Assembly: GCA_963822295.1 (NCBI GenBank)
Contig: CAWGHD010000002.1
Location: 1,674,001-1,738,000, forward strand
Origin: VRUE01 sp963822295
Lineage (GTDB): Bacteria; Actinomycetota; Thermoleophilia; Solirubrobacterales; 70-9
Length of the DNA: 64,000 nucleotides
Reading direction: 5' to 3'
The notes under the pieces were generated by a model. It was not told the DNA's origin. It saw only the letters and a program-made list of their open reading frames with translations, and ran no database searches. The position numbers and the translations under genes were made by a program. Of this stretch, positions 50,235 to 58,883 are shown piece by piece. The stretch's first letter is position 1; every line of letters starts with the position of its first letter.

Positions 50235-51458
50235 CTAGCGGGTCGGCTGCCAGGTGATGATCGGGCCGAGGGTCGTCACCGTGCCGCTGGTGGGCGTCGT
50301 TTCGGTGGGGACGACGCCCTGGGCGAGCTCGCGGTCCGATCCGTCGGCGACCGAGATCGAGGAGAGCTGCGTCCGATCGTCGGCCTCGATGAAGGCCGCG
50401 ACGCGTTTGCCGTCGGAGGAGAAGACGGCGTTGGTCTGCGACTCGTCCGGCAGCTCGGTCAGCTTGCGGGCGGCGCCGTCGCCGATCCGTTTGACCCAGA
50501 GACCCTGGTCGCGCCGGAAGATCAGCGTGCGGCCGTTGGGGCTGACGTCTTCGACGTAGGCCGAGCCGGCGCCGGCGACCTGCGACCGCGCCTTCGTCCC
50601 GTTGCGGCGCATCGTGTAGATGTCGGCGAAGGCGGAATCCCCCTCGCCGTTCTGGCCGCGGCTGTAGACGATCCCGCCGGCGAAGTAGCGGGGATGCCAC
50701 TCGTCGACCCGGCCGGTCTTCGTCAGGCGTGCCAGCCCGGCGCCGTTCTGACGGATCGAGTAGACGTCGGCGGCGGTTCCGCCGCCGGTCTCCGGGGTGC
50801 TGCGCACGAAGAGGACGAGCTTGCCGTCGTTGGAGAACGATGCTTCGTGGTCCTCCTCGGCGCCGCCGGTCAGCGCCCTGGTCGCCCCTCCATTGAGGTT
50901 GACCGTGAAGAGGTCGGCCGCAGCGCCCTCTTTCGCACGTCGCTCGAAGAGGACGTACCTGCCGTTCGGCGCGACCCTCGGCGCCGTGTCGACCTCCGGG
51001 CCGCCGGTCACCCGGCGCAGGCCGGAGCCGTCAGCCCGGACCGAGAAGATGTCGCCGCTGCGCGAGAAGACGAGCGCCCGGCTGTCCGGCGAGAACGACG
51101 GTTCGGTGTCGGTCGGGTCTTCGGTGAGCTGGTTGAGGCGGCCGTCTTTGACCGCGAACAGCCCGCCCTCGACCGTCGTTTTTTTCTCGGTGACCTCTTT
51201 GGTCTGCTCGTTGCCGTCTTTGTCTTTCACCGGTTTGCCCTCGGCGTCTTTGACGACTTCGACGACCGGTTTTCCCTCCGCGTCTTTCACGGTTTCCGTG
51301 ACCGTCTTGGTCACGACCCGCGAGAAGACGACGGCCCCGCCCGAGCCGGAGGCGGAGGACGCGACGCTCGGGATCGCGAGCGCCGCGCACGCCGCCAGGG
51401 CCAGAGCCAGGTAGCTGAAGTTGGATGGGCTGAGCTTGTCTGTGAGTCGGTTGAGCAT
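50235..51458 (-). CDS. Secreted or membrane-anchored TolB-like beta-propeller protein
   Basis: A 407-residue protein with one N-terminal hydrophobic segment (YLALALAACAALAIPSVASS), a signal or anchor. Then comes a charged repetitive stretch made of two copies of VKDAEGKPV (about 55-85). The rest is a TolB/WD40-like propeller: EPSFSPDSRALVFSRSGDIF, APRVAPNGRYVLFERRA, EASFSNDGKLVLFVRST and TNAVFSSDGKRVAAFIEA. ATG 51458 has AAAGGAACCC immediately upstream. It lies between the FHA-HTH and kinase genes and could supply an extracellular input to the kinase. Confidence 0.75.
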   Translation of the reverse strand: MLNRLTDKLSPSNFSYLALALAACAALAIPSVASSASGSGGAVVFSRVVTKTVTETVKDAEGKPVVEVVKDAEGKPVKDKDGNEQTKEVTEKKTTVEGGLFAVKDGRLNQLTEDPTDTEPSFSPDSRALVFSRSGDIFSVRADGSGLRRVTGGPEVDTAPRVAPNGRYVLFERRAKEGAAADLFTVNLNGGATRALTGGAEEDHEASFSNDGKLVLFVRSTPETGGGTAADVYSIRQNGAGLARLTKTGRVDEWHPRYFAGGIVYSRGQNGEGDSAFADIYTMRRNGTKARSQVAGAGSAYVEDVSPNGRTLIFRRDQGLWVKRIGDGAARKLTELPDESQTNAVFSSDGKRVAAFIEADDRTQLSSISVADGSDRELAQGVVPTETTPTSGTVTTLGPIITWQPTR

Positions 51459-51579
51459 GGGTTCCTTTCCCTGCGTTTGGAATTGCTCACCGATCCTGTG
51501 GGTTCGAGGCGGGCGCGAAAACGACGGCGGCGGCGCAAAAGGGGACGCGTTTGGCCCGGTCCGGGCCACGAGCGGGAGC

Positions 51580-52167
51580 TCAGCGGCTGCGGTCGAGGCC
51601 GAGCTCGATGACGCGGGCGGCGACGAGGCGGGGGCGCTCGCGGCCGGCTTCGCCGGGGATGTCGAGCTTGGCGGCGAGGGCCTCGATGCGGCGCTGGGCG
51701 GTGCGCTCGCTGACGTGGAGCTCGGCGGCGATCTCGGCGCGGGTGGCGGGACGGCCGGCGTAGGCGCCCTCGCTGCGGTAGGGCGCCACCAGTGCCGCCG
51801 CGGTCGCCCGCTCCTCCGCGGTCAGCGCGACCGTGGGCGCGGCGGCGGCGACGGTCTCCCCTCCCCTGCCGGCGACGGGGTCGGAGATTTCGAGGCGATG
51901 GCCGCCGACGACGAGGGTGTCGCCGTCGCGCAGGCGGCGCGGGCGGTCGAGCGTCTCGCCGTTCAGCGCGGTGCCGTTGCGGCTGTCGAGATCGGTCGCC
52001 ATCAGCACGCCGCCGCGGCTCTCGATCTCGAGGTGGTTCCAGGAAACGGCCTCGTCGTCGATCTGGATGTCGGCTTCGGGGTCGCGGCCGACGACCGTGC
52101 GCTCGCCCGATATCGCGACGCAGCGGGGCTCGCCCTCCGCTCCGCTAAGCCAGATGCGCGCGTCCAT
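51580..52167 (-). CDS. FHA domain protein with C-terminal helix-turn-helix
   Basis: A 195-residue protein. The N-terminal FHA (forkhead-associated) phosphothreonine-binding domain has GERTVVGRDPEADIQIDDEA, VSWNHLEIESRGG and TDLDSRNGTALNGETL, with the Arg, Ser and Asn of the canonical GR...SxxH...NG pattern. The C-terminal part reads RAEIAAELHVSERTAQRRIE, a classical HTH. A phosphothreonine reader fused to a DNA-binding domain suggests a transcription factor controlled by the Ser/Thr kinase encoded two genes downstream. ATG 52167 has TATGCT 9 bases upstream. Only 27 bp separate it from rpiA on the other strand. Confidence 0.82.
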   Translation of the reverse strand: MDARIWLSGAEGEPRCVAISGERTVVGRDPEADIQIDDEAVSWNHLEIESRGGVLMATDLDSRNGTALNGETLDRPRRLRDGDTLVVGGHRLEISDPVAGRGGETVAAAAPTVALTAEERATAAALVAPYRSEGAYAGRPATRAEIAAELHVSERTAQRRIEALAAKLDIPGEAGRERPRLVAARVIELGLDRSR

Positions 52168-52194
52168 GCTGCGCCGAGCATAGAGTTCGCGTCG
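52168..52194. promoter_or_regulatory. 27-bp divergent promoter between the FHA-HTH gene and rpiA
   Basis: On the minus strand TATGCT (52177-52182) lies 9 bases from ATG 52167. On the plus strand TAGAGT (52181-52186) lies 8 bases from GTG 52195. The two -10 hexamers overlap by two bases. There is no room for ribosome binding sites, so both mRNAs are probably leaderless and compete for polymerase. Confidence 0.55.
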
Positions 52195-52788
52195 GTGAGT
52201 GCCGACTCAGAGAAGCGCCTCGCCGCCGAGGCGGCGGCCGAGCTGGTCGAGGACGGGATGACGGTGGGCCTGGGGACCGGGTCCACGGTCGCCCACCTGC
52301 TGCCCGCGCTCGCCCGCCGCGGGCTGCAGGGCATCCGCTGCGTCGCGACCTCGGTGGCGACCGAGGGGCAGGCGCGGGAGCTCGGCATCCCGGTCGAGGA
52401 GTTCAACGAGCTGGAGCGGCTCGACATCGCAATCGACGGCACCGACCAGGTCACACCCGACGGCTGGCTGATCAAGGGCGGCGGCGGCGCCCACCTGCGC
52501 GAGAAGATCGTCGCCGCGGCGGCCGCGCGCTTCGTCGTCATCTCGGACTCGAGCAAGACGGTCGAGGACCTGAGCGCCCCCGTTCCCCTCGAGCTCTTCG
52601 CCTTCGGCCTGCGCTCGACGCTTGCCCGGCTCGGCGAGGGGGTACGGCTACGCGATGTGGATCCCAGCCCGGACGACGGCGTGATCGCCGACTACGACGG
52701 CCCGATCGGGGACCCGGCCTCGCTCGCGGCACGGCTCGAGGCCGACCCGGGCGTCGCCGCGCACGGCCTCTTCCCCCCGACCTGGTGA
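52195..52788 (+). CDS. rpiA: Ribose-5-phosphate isomerase A
   Basis: A 197-residue RpiA, slightly shorter than E. coli RpiA (219). Signature motifs are MTVGLGTGSTVAHLLPALAR (phosphate-binding), LDIAIDGTDQVTPDGWLIKG, and GGGGAHLREKIVAAAA with catalytic Glu/Lys, followed by FVVISDSSKTV. It interconverts ribose-5- and ribulose-5-phosphate. I use GTG 52195 (encoding the start of VSADSEKRLAAEAAAELVED) because TAGAGT is 8 bases upstream. The long upstream frame is antisense to the FHA gene. Confidence 0.94.
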   Translation: MSADSEKRLAAEAAAELVEDGMTVGLGTGSTVAHLLPALARRGLQGIRCVATSVATEGQARELGIPVEEFNELERLDIAIDGTDQVTPDGWLIKGGGGAHLREKIVAAAAARFVVISDSSKTVEDLSAPVPLELFAFGLRSTLARLGEGVRLRDVDPSPDDGVIADYDGPIGDPASLAARLEADPGVAAHGLFPPTW

Positions 52789-52843
52789 CCGACGTCCTGA
52801 TCGGCCGCGGCGACGCAGTGGAAAGGCCGGCGCTCCGATCCTG

Positions 52844-55635
52844 ATGGAGCTGGTCGAGCGCGAGCGCGAGCTGCAGGCCCTCACCGCTTTGCTCGACGGG
52901 CTGGGCGAGGGGCGGCCGGCGACCGCCCTGATCGAGGGGCCGGCCGGGATCGGCAAGACGCGCCTGCTCAGCGAGCTGAAGCGCGAGGCGGGCGAGCGCG
53001 GCATCAGGGTGCTCTCCGGCCGCGGCAGCGAGCTCGAGCGCGAGTTCCCGTTCGGCGTCGTCCGCCAGCTCTTCGAACCGGCCCTGAACGAGCCCCCGAA
53101 CGAGCTCGACCTCTTCGAGGGCGCCGCCGAGATCGCCGGGCAGGTCTTCGAGGCGCCGGCCGGCGCCGCGGACGCCGGAGACGACTCCTCCTTCGCCGTC
53201 CTCCATGGCCTCTACTGGCTGACCCTCGACGTCGCCGGCGAGGAGCCGCTGCTCCTTGCCGTCGACGACATCCAGTGGTGCGACCGGCCGTCGCTGCGAT
53301 TGCTCGCCTACCTGGTGCGCCGCCTCGAGGGCCTGCCGCTGCTGATCGTCGCCACCCTGCGCTCCGCCGAGCCGGGGACCGACACCGCGCTGCTCGGCGA
53401 GATCGCCAACGACCCGCTGACCGAGCGCATCATGCCGGGGCCGCTCAGCCTCGAGGCGATCCCCGCCCTCGCCGAGGAACGCCTCGGAACGGCGCCCGAC
53501 GCCCCCTTCGCCGCCGCCTGCCACCAGGCCACGGGCGGCAACCCGCTGCTGCTCGGCGAGCTGCTCAAGGGCTCGCCGCCGAGCGGGTCGAGCCGCGCGC
53601 CGACCAGGTCGACGTGGTCCGCGACCTCGGGCCGAGAGCGGTCTCACGCGCGGTTCTCTTGCGGCTGGCGCGGCTCGGGGACGCCGACGTCGCCGTCGCC
53701 CGCGCGATCGCGGTGCTCGGCGAGGGAGCGGAGCTGGCCGAGATCGCGGCCCTCTCCGGCGTCGAGGGGCCGGCCGTGGCGGCCGCCACCGGCGAGCTGG
53801 CGCGGGTCGAGATCCTCAGGCCCGAGCCGCCGCTCGGCTTCGTCCACCCGCTGGTCCGCGACGCCGTCTACAACGACCTGCCGCCGGGAACGCGGGAGCT
53901 CGAGCACGCTCGCGCCGCGACCCAGCTGCGCGAGGCCGGCGCCCCGCCCGAGCGCGTCGCCGCCCATTTCATGCGCCTGGCGCCGCTCGGCGAGGAGTGG
54001 GTCGCGGAGGTCATGGTCGAAGCGGCCTCGGCCGCCGCGAAGAAGGGGGGCGCCGAGAATGCGATCGCCTACCTGAAGCGGGCCCTGGACGAGCCGCTCG
54101 GCGAGGAGCGTCGAGCCGCCGTCCTCTTCGACCTAGGCCAGCGTGAGATGGACATCCGCGGCGACGAGGCCGCCGTTCACCTGGGCCAGGCCTACGAGCT
54201 GCTCTCGGCACCTGAGGACCGGGCCTGGGCCGCGTACGCGCTCGCCCGCACGATGATGTTCACCCGCCGTGAGGGGGAGGCCGCCGAGGTCGCCCGCAAG
54301 GCGCGCGCCGAGCTGCCCGCGGGGCTCGACGACTACGCCGACGCGCTCGAGGCGATCGAGCTGGAGACGATCTTCTTCGGCGGCGCCGGAGCCCACGAGC
54401 TGTCCCGCACCGAGAAGCACCGGGACGGGGTCGAGGGCGACGGCCCCGGGGCGAAGATGATGGCCGCGCTGACCGCCTACGCCTGGGCCAACGCCGAGGG
54501 GCCCGCAGACCGCTGCGCGGCGCTGGCGCTGGAAGCGCTCGCCGACGGCACCCTGCTCGAGGTCGACAACGGCCTCTTCTGGGTGACCGCGATCGTCGTC
54601 CTCATCTACGCCGACCTCGAGGAGACGCCGGACATCTGGACCGAAGCGCGCACCCTCGCCCACCAGCGCGGCTCGCTGTTCATGAACCTCACGGTCAACC
54701 TCTGGCACGGCTTCCACCTGCTGCGCCGCGGCGACCTGGCGCAGGCGGAGGAATCGCTGGAGTCGGCGCTCGAGGACATGATGCTCTGGTCGGGCTCCCC
54801 GGACAGCATGGTGATCGAGTGGCCGACCGCCTACCTCGCGATGGTCCACATGGCCCGCGGCGCCCTGGAGACGGCCGAGGCGATCCTCGCCACCGGCGAG
54901 CCGGCGCCCGAGCAGTGGGGCGACGGCGCCACCTACTGGCGCCAGGCCAAAATCGAACTGCTGCTCGCCAAGGGCGAAGCGGAGAAGGCGCTCGAGCTCT
55001 GCGACACCTACGTCGAACGGATCGGCCACATGCGGAACCCGGCGCCGGCCCCCTGGCGCAGTGTCAAGGCGGAGGTCCTCGACCGGCTCGGGCGCACCGA
55101 GGAGGGGATCGAGCTGGTCACAGAGGAACTGGAGCTGGCGCGACGCTGGGGAGCGGCCCAGCCGGTCGGCCGCGCCCTGCGCGTGCTGGGAACGCTCGAA
55201 CGCGAGCGCGGGATCGAGCGCCTGCGGGAGGCGGTCGAGACGCTCGAGAGCTCGACCGCCCGCCTCGAGCACGCCAGGGCGCTGCTGGCGCTGGGAACGG
55301 CGCTGCGGCTCGCCCGCAAGCCCAGCGAGGCCCGCGAGCCGCTGCGCCGGGCGCTCGAGCTGGGCGCGGCCTGCAGCGCCGACGCCCTGGTCGAGCGCGC
55401 CCGCGACGAGCTCGGCGCCAGCGGGGCGCGACCGCGGCGCGAGGCGCTGAGCGGGGTCGAGTCGCTGACCCCGAGCGAGCGCCGGGTCGCCGAGATGGCC
55501 GCGGAGGAGATGACCAACCGCCAGATCGCCCAGGAGCTGTTCGTCACCCCGAAGACCGTCGAGGTCCACCTCTCCAACGCCTACCGCAAGCTGGACATCC
55601 GCTCCAGGCGCCAGTTGGCGGGGGCGCTCGGCTAG
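52844..55635 (+). pseudogene. LuxR/MalT-type AAA transcriptional regulator, interrupted by a single-base frameshift
   Basis: Two adjoining frames make one protein of about 930 residues. The 5' frame (52844 to about 53570) has the STAND/AAA ATPase start: ELVERERELQALTALLDGLG, Walker A EGPAGIGKTRLLSELKREAG, Walker B LLLAVDDIQWCDRPSLRLL and NPLLLGELLKG. The next frame continues without a gap as LAAERVEPRADQVDVVRDLG, then PRAVSRAVLLRLARLG, TPR-like helices and a C-terminal LuxR HTH (LTPSERRVAEMAAEEMTNRQ, IAQELFVTPKTVEVHLSNAY). A missing base in the GGG run near 53570 restores the full protein. It may be a pseudogene, a sequence error or a frameshifted gene. Confidence 0.85.
53560..53580 (+). other. 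Frameshift site in the LuxR/MalT-type regulator
   Basis: The frame changes from the ELLKG-coding phase to the LAAERVEP-coding phase within CTCAAGGGCTC (53565-53575). Adding one G to the GGG run, or a -1 slip after AAG, joins the frames exactly. Coding quality is high on both sides, so the break is recent or artificial. Confidence 0.75.
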
Positions 55636-55736
55636 CCCCCCGTGGGCGCCCCCTAGGGGGGCCGCGGGGATATTGGGGTCGAAGTTCGGGGTTGTCCCCG
55701 ATGTGCGGGGTCTCGTGGGGCGCGAAAGTCGCCGCC

Positions 55737-56444
55737 ATGAGAACTCCAAGCAGCTCCCCACGCGTCCTCACCCACCTGCGCCGCAACCTCGTCGCCTACG
55801 TCGCGCTCTTCGTCGCCCTCGGCGGCACCAGCGCCTACGCAGCCGGCGCCCTGCAGAAGAACAGCGTCGGCGCCAAGCAGCTCAAGCGCAACGCCGTCAC
55901 GACCAAGAAGGTCAAGGACGGCTCGCTCCTCGCCGCCGATTTCGCCCCCGGCCAGCTGCCCGCCGGCCAGCGCGGGCAGGCCGGCCCGCAGGGAGAGCGC
56001 GGGCCGCAGGGAGAGCAGGGCAAAGAAGGAAACGAAGGCAAAGAAGGCAAAGCGGGCGCATCCGGCTTCTCGGTGCTCGACGGCCCGCCGCCCTCGGGGA
56101 CGACGATGAGCGGCTACTTCGGGGATCAGATGCCCCTGGCGGCCGGCAAACAGTTCCAGATGGGAATCTCCTTCCCGATCCCGCTCGCCGGAAGCCAGCC
56201 GGCCGCGGTCGTCTTCGCCCCCGGCGTCTCCGGGGCGACGACCGACCCGACCTGCACCGGCAGCCACAACGAACCGACGGCTCCGCCCGGAAAAGTCTGC
56301 GTCTACGGCAAAGGCGCGAGCGGCTCCGGCACGCCGTCGATCGGCAACGTCAGCCCCTGGGGCTTCGGGATCACCGTCCCCTCGAGCGGCGGCAACCCCG
56401 ATTTCGTCAGCTTCATGGGCGTCTGGGCCTACACGGCGCCATGA
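55737..56444 (+). CDS. Secreted collagen-like repeat protein
   Basis: A 235-residue exported protein. The signal peptide LVAYVALFVALGGTSAYAAG is followed by a QKNSVGAKQLKRNAVTTKKV segment, which recurs at the N-terminus of many actinobacterial collagen-like proteins. Then there are about 11 Gly-X-Y repeats (GQRGQAGPQGERGPQGEQGK...GNEGKEGKAGASG) and a beta-rich globular C-terminus with two cysteines (DPTCTGSHNEP; PGKVCVYGKG). The Gly-X-Y stretch should form a trimeric triple helix presenting the C-terminal domain. ATG 55737 is chosen for its signal peptide. The next gene overlaps as ATGA. Confidence 0.82.
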   Translation: MRTPSSSPRVLTHLRRNLVAYVALFVALGGTSAYAAGALQKNSVGAKQLKRNAVTTKKVKDGSLLAADFAPGQLPAGQRGQAGPQGERGPQGEQGKEGNEGKEGKAGASGFSVLDGPPPSGTTMSGYFGDQMPLAAGKQFQMGISFPIPLAGSQPAAVVFAPGVSGATTDPTCTGSHNEPTAPPGKVCVYGKGASGSGTPSIGNVSPWGFGITVPSSGGNPDFVSFMGVWAYTAP

Positions 56445-56662
56445 GCCCCGAGACCAAGGCCACGATCACGCTCGAGCTGCTGCTCGACGGCGAGGGCCTC
56501 AGCGGCCGCGCCGTCGACGGCGGCGGCGCGGCCGAGGAGTTCAACGGCCGCCTCGGGCTGATGCACGCAATCGACGGGCTGCTCGCCGGCAAGGCGGGCG
56601 GCCCCGAGGACGACAACGCCGGCGCGCTCAGCGACGGCGACAACAGAGAGGATCAATCGTGA
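56441..56662 (+). CDS. Small acidic cytoplasmic protein, collagen-like locus
   Basis: A 73-residue protein, MSPETKATITLELLLDGEGL, then GRAVDGGGAAEEFNGRLGLM, then a Gly/Asp-rich acidic tail. No signal peptide, transmembrane segment or recognised domain is present. ATG 56441 overlaps the stop of the collagen-like gene as ATGA, and its own stop overlaps the next start as GTGA. This strict coupling on both sides supports a real gene and stoichiometric expression with both secreted neighbours. Confidence 0.6.
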   Translation: MSPETKATITLELLLDGEGLSGRAVDGGGAAEEFNGRLGLMHAIDGLLAGKAGGPEDDNAGALSDGDNREDQS

Positions 56663-57429
56663 GACGGAGACACCAAACCAGGACGATCGTCGCGATCGCC
56701 GCGATGACCGCCGCGGTCGCCCTGGCCCTTGCCGGCCTGACCGCCTCGGCGGCTCCGGCCAAGGGCGGCGCGAACGGCTTCAAGGTCGCCAAATTCAAGG
56801 TCGAGGTGAAGGGCGTCCAGAAAATGGTCCAGCAGTACCACCACCTGGCGGAAAACGAATGCGACATCGACAACTTCTCCAGCGGCTCCGAGAAGATCGT
56901 CTTCGAGACCCTGCGGCCGGTCGTGATCACGGCCTCGTACTCGCCCGCGTTCGAGAACCCGATGTTCTTCACCAACAGCAAGGTGCTCGGGATCCCGACC
57001 AGGGCGACGGTGAAGCGCAGCTACACCTCCCGCATCCACGGCCCCGCCAAGCCCTGTGAAGAAAACGGCGGCGGCGTCGAGACTGTCCTGCAGCCGGACT
57101 GCGGCACGAAGAGGATCGAGCCCTACGTCGTCCAGCTCCAGTACGCGGACGCCAAGAAGGGACAGCTGATCGTCACCGGCGACACCGGCGCGGAGGACCC
57201 GTTCGAGCGCTGCGCCGGGGCGGGCGAAGACACCTTCCCCTTCCTGCTGGGGCAGAAGGGCGCCTCGGGCAAGCAGCTCATCCACGCCGAGCTGCCGCAG
57301 AGGGACCTCTTCGACCCGGGGTTCCAGAAGTGGATCTCGCTGGCCGAGGGCAGCCGCAAAACGCGGTACGCCGACCATTGGATCAAGACTGATATTCAGT
57401 GGGACGTCTCGTTCACGCGGCTGAAATAG
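56659..57429 (+). CDS. Secreted protein of unknown function, collagen-like locus
   Basis: A 256-residue exported protein. The signal peptide is TIVAIAAMTAAVALALAGLT followed by ASAAP. The mature part is mostly beta with about five cysteines (ENECDIDNFSSGSE; KPCEENGGG; QPDCGTKR; ERCAGAGED). No catalytic motif or named family is recognised. The GTG at 56659 overlaps the previous stop as GTGA, completing a three-gene coupled set with the collagen-like protein. It may bind or modify the collagen-like partner outside the cell, which is only inference. Confidence 0.65.
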   Translation: MRRRHQTRTIVAIAAMTAAVALALAGLTASAAPAKGGANGFKVAKFKVEVKGVQKMVQQYHHLAENECDIDNFSSGSEKIVFETLRPVVITASYSPAFENPMFFTNSKVLGIPTRATVKRSYTSRIHGPAKPCEENGGGVETVLQPDCGTKRIEPYVVQLQYADAKKGQLIVTGDTGAEDPFERCAGAGEDTFPFLLGQKGASGKQLIHAELPQRDLFDPGFQKWISLAEGSRKTRYADHWIKTDIQWDVSFTRLK

Positions 57430-57472
57430 ACGCCCTGACGGCCAACGAAGGTAATCGAGAGGGAGCAGAGAT

Positions 57473-58831
57473 ATGACCGAGTTCGACCCGCAGACCATCA
57501 GGGGCCGGGTCGCCGCCCCCGGCGACCCGGACTGGGATGAGGTCCGCCTCGCCTGGAACCTGGCGGTCGACCTGAGACCGGCGGCGATCGCCTTCGTCGA
57601 GGATGCCGACGACGTCGCCGCGACGGTGGGGTTCGCCGCGGCGAACGGGCTCCGGGTCTCGGGGCAGGGGACGGGACACGGCAGTGCCGCCCTGCCCGAC
57701 CTCACGGACACGATCCTGATCCGCACCGAGCGGATGCGCGGCGTCGAGGTCGACGCCGAGGCGCAGACCGCCCGGGTCGAGGCGGGGGTGCTCGGCGCCG
57801 AGCTCGGCGAGGCGGCCGGCCGGCACGGGCTCTGCTCGCTCCCCGGCTCATCGCCCGACGTCGGCGTGATCGGCTACACCCTCGGCGGCGGCCTCAGCTG
57901 GCTCGGCCGCAGGCACGGCTTCGCCTGCAACCGGGTCGTCGCGATCGAGCTGGTCGGCGCCGACGGCGAGGCGCGCACCGTCGACGCCGAGAACGACGCC
58001 GATCTCTTCTGGGCCCTGCGCGGCGGCGGAGGCGGCTTCGGAATCGTCATCGCGCTCCACGTCGCGCTGCTGCCGATCGCCGAGGTCTACGCGGGAGCGC
58101 TGCTCTTCCCCGCGGCGGTCGGCGCCGACGCGGTCCGCACCTACCGCGACTGGGCGGCGTCGGTGCCGGACGAGGTCAGCTCCGTGGTCCGCTTCGTCAC
58201 GCCGCCGCCGATCCCGGACGTGCCCGAGCCGCTGCGGGGCACGCCGCTGCTGACGATCGACGGCGCCTGCATCGGCACCCGCGAGGAGGGCGAAGCGGCC
58301 TTCGCGCCGCTGCGCGAGATCGGGGAGACGATCATGGACACCTTCGAGTGGATGCCGACGTCGGGCCTGAGCAGGATCCACATGGACCCGGAGAACCCGG
58401 TCCCCGGGGTCGGCGACGGCGGCCTCGTGGCCGAGCTCACCGACGAGGCGATCGACGCCTTCGTCGGACTCGCCGGCCCGGACTCGGGCTCGCCGATGCT
58501 GCTCAGCGAGCTGCGCCAGCTGGGCGGGGCGATGGGCCGTCCGGCCGAGAACGCCGGCGCCCTCTCCCACCTCGACGCGGCCTATGTGATGTACAGCGTC
58601 GGCATGCTGATGACGCCGGAGCAGGGCGAGGGGCTCCAGGGGTACCTGGAGAAGATCGGCGAGACGATGAAGCCGCACGCGGCCGAGGGCGGCTACTTCA
58701 ACTTCACCGAAGCCCCCTGCGACGTCGACACGATCCTCCCCGCCGACGTCTGCAGCCGCCTCGAGGAGGTGAAGCGGGCCCGGGACCCCGAGAACCGGAT
58801 CCTCGCCAACCACGGGGTCGCGGCGGGCTGA
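57473..58831 (+). CDS. FAD-binding oxidoreductase (berberine bridge enzyme-like)
   Basis: A 452-residue flavoprotein of the VAO/PCMH-type family with the FAD_binding_4 domain. LRVSGQGTGHGSAALPDLTD holds the His (about residue 69) that usually links FAD covalently. The second linkage Cys of bicovalent BBE proteins (GxCxxVG) is replaced: here GSSPDVGVIGYTLGGGLSWL. The C-terminus has the BBE-type GGYFNFTEAP and RAREPENRILANHG-like pattern, seen here as RARDPENRILANHG. The substrate is unknown; members oxidise alcohols, sugars or alkaloids with O2. GAGAGGGAGCAGAGAT before ATG 57473 supplies a ribosome binding site. Confidence 0.88.
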   Translation: MTEFDPQTIRGRVAAPGDPDWDEVRLAWNLAVDLRPAAIAFVEDADDVAATVGFAAANGLRVSGQGTGHGSAALPDLTDTILIRTERMRGVEVDAEAQTARVEAGVLGAELGEAAGRHGLCSLPGSSPDVGVIGYTLGGGLSWLGRRHGFACNRVVAIELVGADGEARTVDAENDADLFWALRGGGGGFGIVIALHVALLPIAEVYAGALLFPAAVGADAVRTYRDWAASVPDEVSSVVRFVTPPPIPDVPEPLRGTPLLTIDGACIGTREEGEAAFAPLREIGETIMDTFEWMPTSGLSRIHMDPENPVPGVGDGGLVAELTDEAIDAFVGLAGPDSGSPMLLSELRQLGGAMGRPAENAGALSHLDAAYVMYSVGMLMTPEQGEGLQGYLEKIGETMKPHAAEGGYFNFTEAPCDVDTILPADVCSRLEEVKRARDPENRILANHGVAAG

Positions 58832-58861
58832 TCAAAGCGGCTCCCAGAGTGGGTTTGAGCG

Positions 58862-58883
58862 ATAGTGGTACACTATACCCACT
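58862..58883 (+). promoter_or_regulatory. Imperfect palindrome over the promoter of the toxin-antitoxin-like pair
   Basis: TAGTGGTA (left) and TACCCACTA (right, extending to the start codon) are inverted copies with one bulged base around CACTA. TACACT (58869-58874), 9 bases before ATG 58884, is a likely -10 and lies inside the palindrome. The layout fits autorepression, as in toxin-antitoxin operons. Confidence 0.5.

Noticed and set aside
15398..52210. TGAGTGCCGACTCAG occurs both at 15398 and at the rpiA start (52196)
   Set aside because: A 15-base exact match is expected about once or more by chance in 64 kb; one copy is simply the coding start of rpiA.
53644..55761. Minus-strand frames opposite the LuxR/MalT-type regulator
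   Set aside because: The plus strand carries TPR and LuxR HTH motifs across the frameshift; the minus frames have none.
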